Origin: a virus
Direction: 5' to 3' (one strand)
DNA length: 21,144 nt
IMG/VR virus record: IMGVR_UViG_3300017727_000216
Location: 1 to 21,144 of that record
Shown here: piece by piece, positions 13,009 through 20,030 of the stretch
Layout of the letters: each line of letters begins with the position of its first letter
Position numbering within the stretch: the stretch's first letter is position 1
The notes under the pieces: model-generated
Seen by the model: only the letters and a program-made list of their open reading frames with translations
Database searches by the model: none
What the model was told of the DNA's origin: nothing
Program-made: the position numbers and the translations under genes

Positions 13009-14700
13009 TTAAAGGCCTGCTAGTGCCTTAATCATATCAGTTTCTGGATATCTAGTGTTTGCTAAATCTTCTTGCTGACGCTGAGATACCATTGATTCTA
13101 CTTTTTGTATAAATTTAGCAGCCGGTTCAACGTATCGATCTCCGTAGTCTTTTTCTACCATAGTAAGCACTGCTGTTTCGCCTTTTGGGAAAGTTCCGTT
13201 TTCTCTATCAAAGTAAGATAGTATAAACTCTCCAATTGGTGTTTTTTGTTTTTCAAGTGTGATTTCGTCGCCGGATGGACCTTTGACTTTGTCGCCTTTT
13301 TTCTTACCGTTCATTTTAGCCTGGCGAACTGCGTGTGCAAATGCATTGCCTTCTTCTTGGGTATCGCACTCACAAGGTGAGCAGTTGCAATCATCGCAGT
13401 CTTTGCCTTCTGCAAACTGACCCATCATAGTGTTAAATGCTGATTCTAGTTCTATGTCTTCTTTAGTTTTTTTATTTTTTTCTGCTTTGCTATACTTGTC
13501 TTTTAGTGCGCCTAGTTCTTGTTGACTTGCGCCATCGCGGCCTGCTTGTGCTGCTTTGACCATGTATTCTTTACCGTGCTTCTTAACACCAGTATGGTAC
13601 TGTAAACCTGACTCATCTACCGACTTGTCTTTTTTCGCCCGTTCCTTTGCCTCTGCATCTGCTTTTGCATTGCCTGCTTTTTTCATTGCTTCAATGCCTT
13701 TGCTTGCTTCGTCAATTAAATCTTCTGGACCTAGTTCTGTTGCTTTTGATCCTTCACCTATTAAGTTATAGATATATGGAAACACATCTGCAATATCTTC
13801 TTTAAATTGCTTTACAGTTAATTGATCAATCCATGCTTCTTCTACATCTACAGGTACATCTTCTTTCAATGGTGCAGACCAACCATCTATAGTTTCTGCA
13901 TAGTAGTTAGGTTTTTGTAAGTTGGAAATTTCTTTGCGTACTTCTTTTACTCTTGTTTCAACAACGCCCATGTATCCTTGTAATGCTTCTGCCATTACAC
14001 TTTTACGATTCATGTAAGTTTTAAATTTACCTAAACTAGAAAGTTCTTCGCTAAGTCCTGTAATATACTTTCCAAAATCATCGTAAGCATGACCACCTTC
14101 ACTAACATGTAAAGCAAGTGCTCTTGCACCTTGTAAGTGTTTCACAGGATACTTAAATTTTTCACCTTCTGGTGATTCAATAAAAATTGATCCAATATTT
14201 TTAAGTCTACTTTCACCTTCACCAATTGGTGCTGTATGTCGGATAGCAACTCTTGCATTTCCTACTCTTTGATAACTTGTTTTATTTGTACCATACATTT
14301 TTGATTCAGCCATTTGTGTTTCTCCGCGAGCGTTAGCCATATACTCGTAATCTTTTTTGCTTAAATTTGATTTATTAATATCTCTAACATCAAACTTCAT
14401 CATACGTTTCTTTGCAAACTGTCTAATTTCTCTTAAAAATCCGTACCAGTTATCTTGAACTTCTTCTGATTCATTACCTACAATGTCTCTGCCTACAATA
14501 ACCGTTACACCATTTTCTTCGTCTAGACCTATACTAACTTTGCCTAACTGCATACCTTGCGTGTTATAAGTAAAGTCATAAAATCTTGCTTCTTCTGGCA
14601 TGTTTGTAACTTTGCCATTTTCGTCGCCAATAGTGACACTTGGAAAGCGTCCTCTAATTTTGTCAAATAAATCACTGGCAATAGTTTTAATGTTTTTCAT
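13009..14700 (-). CDS. Unassigned large protein with cysteine cluster
   Basis: 563 residues, directly downstream of gp17. I do not recognise a named family, though the N-terminal section ('WYGFLREIRQFAKKRMMKFDVRDINKSNL') recalls proteins annotated as virion or hypothetical proteins in marine T4-like phages. The N-terminal half (1-220) alternates strands and helices; 225-270 is helical and charged; 300-420 is low-complexity and rich in K/E/A, with likely coiled-coil parts. Residues about 435-450 hold a C-x2-C-x-C-x2-C-x-C cluster ('DCDDCNCSPCEC'), a probable metal site. No enzyme motif is seen. It has its own late-type box immediately before the ATG but no ribosome site. Position and late box suggest a structural or assembly role. 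Confidence 0.7.
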   Translation of the reverse strand: MKNIKTIASDLFDKIRGRFPSVTIGDENGKVTNMPEEARFYDFTYNTQGMQLGKVSIGLDEENGVTVIVGRDIVGNESEEVQDNWYGFLREIRQFAKKRMMKFDVRDINKSNLSKKDYEYMANARGETQMAESKMYGTNKTSYQRVGNARVAIRHTAPIGEGESRLKNIGSIFIESPEGEKFKYPVKHLQGARALALHVSEGGHAYDDFGKYITGLSEELSSLGKFKTYMNRKSVMAEALQGYMGVVETRVKEVRKEISNLQKPNYYAETIDGWSAPLKEDVPVDVEEAWIDQLTVKQFKEDIADVFPYIYNLIGEGSKATELGPEDLIDEASKGIEAMKKAGNAKADAEAKERAKKDKSVDESGLQYHTGVKKHGKEYMVKAAQAGRDGASQQELGALKDKYSKAEKNKKTKEDIELESAFNTMMGQFAEGKDCDDCNCSPCECDTQEEGNAFAHAVRQAKMNGKKKGDKVKGPSGDEITLEKQKTPIGEFILSYFDRENGTFPKGETAVLTMVEKDYGDRYVEPAAKFIQKVESMVSQRQQEDLANTRYPETDMIKALAGL

Positions 14701-14705
14701 ATAGT

Positions 14706-14713
14706 TATTTATC
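14706..14713 (-). promoter_or_regulatory. Late promoter box GATAAATA
   Basis: GATAAATA on the minus strand, overlapping the gp17 stop codon and five bases before the ATG of the 563-residue gene. The match is 7 of 8 to the T4 late consensus. The expected start point would fall at or next to the ATG, giving a leaderless message. Confidence 0.5.
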
Positions 14714-16296
14714 TAATATGCACTACTGATGAATATAGGCATGGGTAGATCTTCCTCGTCAATTTTTTCTGCGTGTGTAAATGTTTTGTATATGTTAGGA
14801 TCCCAGTCTTTCATTACTGTAATCATTCTAAGTGCCAGCAACATACTACTAACAAGATCATCTGTAATACCAGACTTTGCTTGAAAACTTGAGCCAGTTG
14901 CAATATAACCTTTTAATTCTGATATAAACGGTTTACTTCTAATTATTAATTGATCGTTTTCTATCATAGTTTTTAATCTAGCACACGCTGTTACTTTTGT
15001 ACCATGTGTAGTATTAAATCCTTTGCGGAACTTTCGTACATGTCCTTTACGCATCGGTTCACTTAAAAATAATCCAGGTATGTTTTCTTCACCTAAATCT
15101 TGTATTACAATTAATGCTGCTTCTCCTATACTGTTGTTTTCAACACTCCAATATATATTTGAGCCGCCTGTGCCTGTTTCATTAGCAATGTAATTACATA
15201 TGTCACGCAGTACTCGTATTTGTCCAGGTATAGCAGTTGTATTATGCTGCCATTCACCTACCTGTTCGTATGTGGGTAATTCAACAATCTGTATTGCTGC
15301 ATAGTCTCCACCTGTACCCATAGCAGGATCTAACGCAATTGCATAATTGTACTGACTGCTTGGTTTTTTATACCAACGTGTTTGACCCATGTTAAGTTTA
15401 GGAGTAGCACCTTCCATTACAGCAAGTTTCATACTGTTAACAAGTGTCTCGTCGTATACTAAGAATTCACAGCCGTATTCACGTCTAAACTTTTCTTCAC
15501 CAATGCGACCAATTTCTTCAACTTTCCACGCTTCATCTCTATCAGGATGTTCATGCCATTGAGCAATGAATGAATGGAAGCCATTACGACCTACCTCTTG
15601 CTCATTACCATGTTCGTCAAACTTATCTTCTGCTTGTTTCCAAATAGTAGCAAACGTATCTTCGTCTGAGTTTGGTGTTGATGTAATAATAGCACGACCA
15701 CCTGTTGCTAGTGTAGGTGATATTGATGTCCAAAATTCTTCGGCAATATTAGGCATAACAAATGCAAACTCGTCACAGTATAGTAATGAAATTGACATAC
15801 CACGTCCTGTGTTGCCTGTCGTTGTTTGACTAACTATTCGACTTCCATTTTCAAACTCAATCGAACCTTTGTTGTATGAAGTAACACCTGCTCTAATATG
15901 ATCGTCACAAGTTTCGTATACAAAACGTATACGTGACATAATCTCTTGAGCACCTGTATATTTGTGCGCTGCAATAAGAATAGTTTGGTCTGGATTAAAC
16001 ATAGCATACCATGCAAGGTAGATTGCTGCACATGTCGTTTTGCCTGTTTGTCTAGGCATCATGTTAATGTTAAATCTGTAACTATGATAACTGTCCATTA
16101 ATCCTAACTGATATTCATAAGGATCGTATAACAATTTTCCTTTTACAGGATGCTGAATATATGCAAACTTTGTTGCAAAGTACAAGTATCCCTTTTCAGG
16201 ATCCATGCATTGCATCAAGTCGTCTACTTGTTCTTGTGTAAATTTTTCTTGTTTATTGGCTTTTTTAATTAAAACGCCATCTAATGACTTTGACAT
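14713..16296 (-). CDS. gp17: Terminase large subunit gp17
   Basis: 527 residues. gp17 is the packaging motor and the nuclease that cuts concatemers at the start and end of headful packaging; it docks on the portal. Walker A 'PRQTGKTT' is at 81-88, Walker B 'SLLYCDEF' at 170-177 and the ATPase coupling motif 'TSTPN' at 205-209. The RNase H-fold nuclease follows: 'ALDPAMGTGGDYAAIQIVE' with D323 and D331, 'VENNSIG' near 400, and 'DDLVSSMLLAL' near 495 carrying the last acidic residue. All expected catalytic residues are present, so it should be active. It is a little shorter than T4 gp17 (610). No ribosome site is visible; a weak late-like ACTAAATA lies five bases before the ATG, just after the terminator of the preceding gene. 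Confidence 0.96.
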   Translation of the reverse strand: MSKSLDGVLIKKANKQEKFTQEQVDDLMQCMDPEKGYLYFATKFAYIQHPVKGKLLYDPYEYQLGLMDSYHSYRFNINMMPRQTGKTTCAAIYLAWYAMFNPDQTILIAAHKYTGAQEIMSRIRFVYETCDDHIRAGVTSYNKGSIEFENGSRIVSQTTTGNTGRGMSISLLYCDEFAFVMPNIAEEFWTSISPTLATGGRAIITSTPNSDEDTFATIWKQAEDKFDEHGNEQEVGRNGFHSFIAQWHEHPDRDEAWKVEEIGRIGEEKFRREYGCEFLVYDETLVNSMKLAVMEGATPKLNMGQTRWYKKPSSQYNYAIALDPAMGTGGDYAAIQIVELPTYEQVGEWQHNTTAIPGQIRVLRDICNYIANETGTGGSNIYWSVENNSIGEAALIVIQDLGEENIPGLFLSEPMRKGHVRKFRKGFNTTHGTKVTACARLKTMIENDQLIIRSKPFISELKGYIATGSSFQAKSGITDDLVSSMLLALRMITVMKDWDPNIYKTFTHAEKIDEEDLPMPIFISSAY

Positions 16297-16312
16297 GTTA
16301 ATATTTAGTCAT

Positions 16313-16338
16313 AAAAATAGCACCCGTGGGTGCTATTT
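16313..16338 (-). terminator. Intrinsic terminator before gp17
   Basis: On the minus strand AAATAGCACC, loop CACG and GGTGCTATTT form a perfect 10-bp stem, running into TTTTT then AT. It lies 26 bases past the stop of the 199-residue gene and 17 bases before gp17, so it separates the gp16-containing block from gp17. A second small hairpin, TTCCTA-CCGA-TAGGAA (16363-16348), lies directly after the stop codon. Confidence 0.8.
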
Positions 16339-16363
16339 GGTCCGTTCTTCCTATCGGTAGGAA

Positions 16364-16963
16364 TTACATTTTTACACAGTTGTCTACTGTCTTGCCACCT
16401 TTTTTCTTAGTGCCCATGCGCTTGTAGCCTTTCCAGCATACTTTGCCGTCTACGCCTTTTTGCTTTTCTTCATCTAATGAAGTGTAACTTGGCTTGCCGC
16501 ATTCTTTACATGTAGACTTTTTGTTTTTCTTTTCTGCAAGTGCTGCCTTTAACGATGATTTAATGGTTTCTACTGCCATTGCATTATCGCCTGGCTGTGC
16601 TGCTGCAAATGCATCTTTCTTTCTGTTGATGCCGCCACTAAGTTTATTCAACATATGATCATGATCGTCGTAGTGCTCTTCTGGCTCGTTTTCGTATTCT
16701 GTAACTGCTTCGTCTTCTACTGGTGCATCTTCTTGTGCGCCGCCTTGTATCATTTGCAGTGCTTTGAGAACTTGCGCCATTTGAGTTGGATCATCTAATT
16801 TTATATTAATTGATGCGCCACCAGCATCTTGGCCCATGTCTGGTGCCATTGGTGGTGCCATATCCTGACCCATGTCCTGACCCATTTCCGGTGGACACTC
16901 TGCTACTGGTTTATCTATTGCTGTTAGGCTTCTAAGTAAATTTGCCATTGCTGGATCTTGCAT
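16364..16963 (-). CDS. Unassigned protein, Met-rich repeats and Zn-ribbon-like end
   Basis: 199 residues with GGGAG eight bases before the ATG and one base between it and the previous stop. Residues about 26-46 form a repeat of D-M-G-Q and A-P-x-M units. Then comes a short helical segment ('DPTQMAQVLKALQMIQGG') and an acidic/histidine-rich stretch ('EPEEHYDDHDH'). The C-terminus is basic with two cysteine pairs: 'CKECGKPSYTSL' and 'VCWKGYKRMGTKKKGGKTVDNCVKM'. I recall this tail as recurrent in marine T4-like phage proteins, function unknown. It is probably DNA- or metal-binding. It is the last gene before the gp17-side terminator and is likely expressed late with gp16 and gp4. Confidence 0.72.
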   Translation of the reverse strand: MQDPAMANLLRSLTAIDKPVAECPPEMGQDMGQDMAPPMAPDMGQDAGGASINIKLDDPTQMAQVLKALQMIQGGAQEDAPVEDEAVTEYENEPEEHYDDHDHMLNKLSGGINRKKDAFAAAQPGDNAMAVETIKSSLKAALAEKKNKKSTCKECGKPSYTSLDEEKQKGVDGKVCWKGYKRMGTKKKGGKTVDNCVKM

Positions 16964-16964
16964 T

Positions 16965-17507
16965 TTAACTCCCTACTGCACTTTTACTGTTAGGTTTATC
17001 ATCAGTGTTTTCTAATTTAAAATCACTGTCACCTTTTTCTTTACGTGCTGTTTCTAATTCTTTAAGCAAGTTCATAACTCTTGAGTCTCCAACACTTTCT
17101 TGTGCTGATTCACCTGCTTCCATATCGGATCCAATTACAGGTGTATAAGTGCCGTCATCTGCTTTTTCGTCTTCTTCAATTTTTTCTGCTTCGTGTGCGC
17201 TTCGTACTAAAACATGTCCTAAATCACAAGTGCAAGTTTGTGCAATATATTCTTGTAAAACTGCTTGTGTTGTAGGGTAATTAACTTCTGCTTCAAAGTA
17301 TGTAACTTCAGTATTTTCTAAACTAGGAAAATCTAAAGGACGTTCTTGGATAGGTGTTTTCTTACCTTTACTCATGTTTACAACTTGAAACTTTTCCATT
17401 GCGGTTTTTAGTTTTGTTTCAAAACCTTCAGGAAGTTCGCCTGCAATACCAATCTTAAATTCGTATGTTTTCTTTGATTCTGTTAAGTATTCATTTAAAT
17501 GTTTCAT
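16965..17507 (-). CDS. Unassigned 180-residue phage protein
   Basis: Starts 'MKHLNEYLTESKKTYEFKIGIAGELPEGF', an N-terminus I associate with conserved hypothetical proteins of marine T4-like phages found near gp16 and gp17. Residues 15-95 alternate strands and helices and may form a small alpha/beta domain; from about 105 the chain is acidic and probably disordered. There are two cysteines ('TCTCDLG') and no enzyme motif. AGGAT lies five bases before the ATG, and a late box GATAAATA lies 20 bases upstream, the best-placed late promoter on the structural side. It is probably a minor virion or assembly protein, but that rests on position only. Confidence 0.72.
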   Translation of the reverse strand: MKHLNEYLTESKKTYEFKIGIAGELPEGFETKLKTAMEKFQVVNMSKGKKTPIQERPLDFPSLENTEVTYFEAEVNYPTTQAVLQEYIAQTCTCDLGHVLVRSAHEAEKIEEDEKADDGTYTPVIGSDMEAGESAQESVGDSRVMNLLKELETARKEKGDSDFKLENTDDKPNSKSAVGS

Positions 17508-17526
17508 ATATTGTATCCTATATTAC

Positions 17527-18033
17527 TTATTTATCTTCTGCTTCGCCTTTCAAACGACTTAATAGCGTATTCCTGTCAGTAACGACTACACCTTGACCTT
17601 CACTAAAGCCTGAATCATTGTTACTAAACGAATCACGATCCATCTTTTCTTTTTTCAATTGTAAGTCTACCATCTTTAATTTTTTATCTAATTTTGCTAT
17701 CTTTGCATCTAGTCCTGTTTTTAACATTGTACCTGCTACTTCAAATACTCTGCCACTGTAACGTGCTTCAACGTTCATTCCTAAATCCATTAAATCGTCA
17801 TATGCTGTCATTGCCTTGTCAGCAACTTCATTTAATTCTTTGTCGGCCATTTCGCCTAAGCCTTTAACGGCAGGTAGTGCTGAACTAATTTTATCAAGTT
17901 CATCAATTTGTCGCATATCTTCTGCGGCAGACTTCTTTACTTGCTTTGCTTTTTTTTGTTCTTTTTGTGTATCTTCTTCTACTATCGCTTTTGCTTCAGG
18001 AAGATTTAACATGTCTTCTAATTTTTTAGTCAT
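17527..18033 (-). CDS. gp16: Probable terminase small subunit gp16
   Basis: 168 residues. gp16 binds DNA and regulates the gp17 motor. The middle (about 40-130) is a long helical stretch: 'ELNEVADKAMTAYDDLMDLGMNVEARYSGRVFEVAGTMLKTGLDAK', then a coiled-coil-like 'KLDKKLKMVDLQLKKEKM'. This fits the central oligomerisation core of T4-type gp16, including the 'R-x-x-E-V-x-x-x-M/L' region. Size matches T4 gp16 (164). The N-terminus ('LEDMLNLPEAKAI') also fits marine homologs. It lies two genes upstream of gp17; in T4 they are adjacent. There is no strong ribosome site. A late box overlaps the stop of the gp4 gene 26 bases upstream. Confidence 0.72.
   Translation of the reverse strand: MTKKLEDMLNLPEAKAIVEEDTQKEQKKAKQVKKSAAEDMRQIDELDKISSALPAVKGLGEMADKELNEVADKAMTAYDDLMDLGMNVEARYSGRVFEVAGTMLKTGLDAKIAKLDKKLKMVDLQLKKEKMDRDSFSNNDSGFSEGQGVVVTDRNTLLSRLKGEAEDK
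17528..17535 (-). promoter_or_regulatory. Late promoter box GATAAATA
   Basis: GATAAATA on the minus strand, overlapping the stop codon of gp16. The ATG of the 180-residue gene lies 20 bases downstream, with AGGAT between, so the transcript would have a normal short leader. Confidence 0.6.
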
Positions 18034-18059
18034 TGTATACTACCATTATATGCTACTAT

Positions 18060-18067
18060 TATTTATC
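18060..18067 (-). promoter_or_regulatory. Late promoter box GATAAATA
   Basis: GATAAATA on the minus strand, formed across the stop of gp4 (GGATAA). It lies 26 bases before the ATG of the probable gp16 gene, giving a leader of about 20 bases. Match 7 of 8 to the T4 late consensus, the same variant as at 14706 and 17528. Confidence 0.58.
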
Positions 18068-18497
18068 CTTTACCATTATGGAATATGTCATTTTCAGTAA
18101 CTACTCTAAATGTAATATTATTCTGCCTACAATATGCTTGCGCTGCTTCCCATTTTGCAGCGTTCAATATAGCATGAGCAGCATTACGCTTATTTTTTTT
18201 GGCTTCTTGTAAACTTCTTTGAGCAGCGGGTTTTACTTCTATTAATTCTGTTTTTTGTTTTCCATTTGCGTCAACATAACTAATTAGAAAATCAGGAACA
18301 TACACTGTGTACTTTCCAGTAAAAGGATTTCTGTATGGTATTTTTATGCCTTCGCTTATCCACTTTACAATCGACGGATGTTCGTCGCAGAATTTCATAA
18401 ATGTAAATTCCCAACTAGATCTATAAATAGGTTCTCTATTTCCTAAGTATTTGTCTTTATTTTTAACAACAAATCTGCCTTGAGCATATTTAGGCAT
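18063..18497 (-). CDS. gp4: gp4 head-completion nuclease-fold protein
   Basis: 144 residues. T4 gp4 (gp50/65) is needed to finish filled heads before tails join. The fold is TnsA/PD-(D/E)xK: 'EPIYRSSWEFTFMKFC' holds the first glutamate, 'VKWISEGIKIPYRNPFTG' the usual linker, 'VYVPDFLI' the aspartate and 'TELIEVKPAAQ' the E-x-K. T4 gp4 has the same order and length (about 150). All nuclease residues are present. Its ATG overlaps the peptidase stop by eight bases (ATGCCTAA). It sits between tail/peptidase genes and gp16, consistent with a late head gene. Confidence 0.88.
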   Translation of the reverse strand: MPKYAQGRFVVKNKDKYLGNREPIYRSSWEFTFMKFCDEHPSIVKWISEGIKIPYRNPFTGKYTVYVPDFLISYVDANGKQKTELIEVKPAAQRSLQEAKKNKRNAAHAILNAAKWEAAQAYCRQNNITFRVVTENDIFHNGKG

Positions 18498-20022
18498 TTC
18501 TAATGCGACCTTGAATAGGATTGTTAAATGGCTGATACAAGTATCTATCTGGGCCGCCTTGTAAACTAGAATCGTCTGAGTAATCAGTGCCAGTACCTGT
18601 ACCTACATCTAAAGATCCTGATTGAGCATTTGCAATGACCCAATTTTTTAAATCTGCAGGTGTTGCATGTGGATTAATTTGTAAGTATTGAGCAAGGACA
18701 CCGCACACTTGCGGAGATGCCATACTAGTTCCAGAAATGCGTGAAATTTTATAATTAGAATTTGTAGGATATGTACTATCGTAAAAAGATCCATAGCCTG
18801 CTGTATTAGTTGCCGCTGTAATCTGTGATCCTGGAGCACATACATCTATCCTAGGTCCTTTTTCACTACTGTTAGCAATAGGTTCAACGCCAGCAACTGT
18901 ATTAGTGGCGTTTATATTTGCTACCATTATCATTCCGTCAGCATACGGAGAGCCTGGACGATTATAGAAAATAGGAGTTCCTGCAGAAACTGAGGCCCAA
19001 GATGTATCTAATGTCATACTATTGTCATAATCTAAGCCGCCTGCTACGTCTAATTTATGATAGTAATTTCCTGCTGCTCTAACTACCGTTATACCTGCAT
19101 CGATACAGTCTTCTGCTGCTGCATCATTTACGGCATCACGTAGACAGCCAACCCTACCTGAACTATTTACTTTCATTCCCCAATTAACTGATAATGATGT
19201 ACCTCTACTTACGCCTCTATATTGTATATCTGTAATTGCTCCGCCTTGAGCAGCATTATATCCTGGATAGTACCATCTATATCCCCAACTTGCATTTACT
19301 ATTGTAGGTCTTCTATATCCTGTGCGTGTAATAGGTTTACTTAAATGCCATAGTCTAATTAAGTCATACATATCATCTTCTGCCATTAGATCATAACGCA
19401 TACTATAAATTCTTGCGTTTTTAGCCCAGCCGTATAATTTGCCTGCAACCGTACTTGCTACATGTGTTCCGTGATTTCCAACATCGCCATAAAATCCAAC
19501 TGGCATAGTACCTGAAACACCTGCTGCCGTATACCAGTCATGTTCAACTAAACGTGTTACACCAAACTTGTCTTCCCATTCTGGATGCCCTGTCATAACT
19601 CCGCTGTCTTGTATAACAACATCAACACCTGTGCCGTCTAAATTGTATGTAAAGCCTTGATTATTGCTAAATGTTTCTTGAGAAGATTCATATGATGTTT
19701 GAATGCATCTTCTTAGTCCCCAATTTACTACGCCAGAATCTTTGTTCGTGCCTCTATAAAATCTTCCTGTTTGAGTACCAAAATCAGTTCTTGCTGATAC
19801 AGGTACAGGTAGTTGAACTGCAACTACTCGTGAATCTTGTCTTATAGTTTCTGCTTCGTCAGCAGATAAGTTATATAATGTACTTCTTAAATTATTAGGA
19901 CGTCTATCCGCTACATCTACTGATCTATCTGGAATATATAAAGAACCGCCGGGTGTTTCCATATCATCTGAAAACTCGTCTACGTCTACACCTTTTTTTA
20001 ATGTTACAAAATAATTTTCCAT
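18490..20022 (-). CDS. Subtilisin-like S8 serine peptidase
   Basis: 510 residues with no signal peptide. The catalytic triad is complete: D139 in 'VVIQDSG', H184 in 'GNHGTHVAS', S433 in 'GTSMASPQVCGV', with the oxyanion asparagine N319 in 'VVRAAGNYY'. Residues 1-75 look like an I9-type pro-domain ('FVTLKKGVDVDEF', 'LYNLSADEAETIRQDSRVVAVQ'), so the enzyme is probably made inactive and matures by self-cleavage. AGGA, overlapping the fibre gene stop, lies seven bases before the ATG. It follows a tail-fibre-like gene and precedes gp4, so it may be a virion part that cuts host surface protein or matures a phage protein. Its target is not known. Confidence 0.88.
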   Translation of the reverse strand: MENYFVTLKKGVDVDEFSDDMETPGGSLYIPDRSVDVADRRPNNLRSTLYNLSADEAETIRQDSRVVAVQLPVPVSARTDFGTQTGRFYRGTNKDSGVVNWGLRRCIQTSYESSQETFSNNQGFTYNLDGTGVDVVIQDSGVMTGHPEWEDKFGVTRLVEHDWYTAAGVSGTMPVGFYGDVGNHGTHVASTVAGKLYGWAKNARIYSMRYDLMAEDDMYDLIRLWHLSKPITRTGYRRPTIVNASWGYRWYYPGYNAAQGGAITDIQYRGVSRGTSLSVNWGMKVNSSGRVGCLRDAVNDAAAEDCIDAGITVVRAAGNYYHKLDVAGGLDYDNSMTLDTSWASVSAGTPIFYNRPGSPYADGMIMVANINATNTVAGVEPIANSSEKGPRIDVCAPGSQITAATNTAGYGSFYDSTYPTNSNYKISRISGTSMASPQVCGVLAQYLQINPHATPADLKNWVIANAQSGSLDVGTGTGTDYSDDSSLQGGPDRYLYQPFNNPIQGRIRNA

Positions 20023-20030
20023 TTATTTTC

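Noticed and set aside
18039-18056. TATAAT upstream of gp16 as a sigma70 promoter
   Set aside because: No acceptable -35 element at 16-18 bases; the nearby GATAAATA late box is a better candidate.
18422-18429. Perfect TATAAATA on the plus strand inside the gp4 gene
   Set aside because: No plus-strand gene follows and the bases encode the conserved 'PIYRSS' of gp4; most likely chance in AT-rich DNA.
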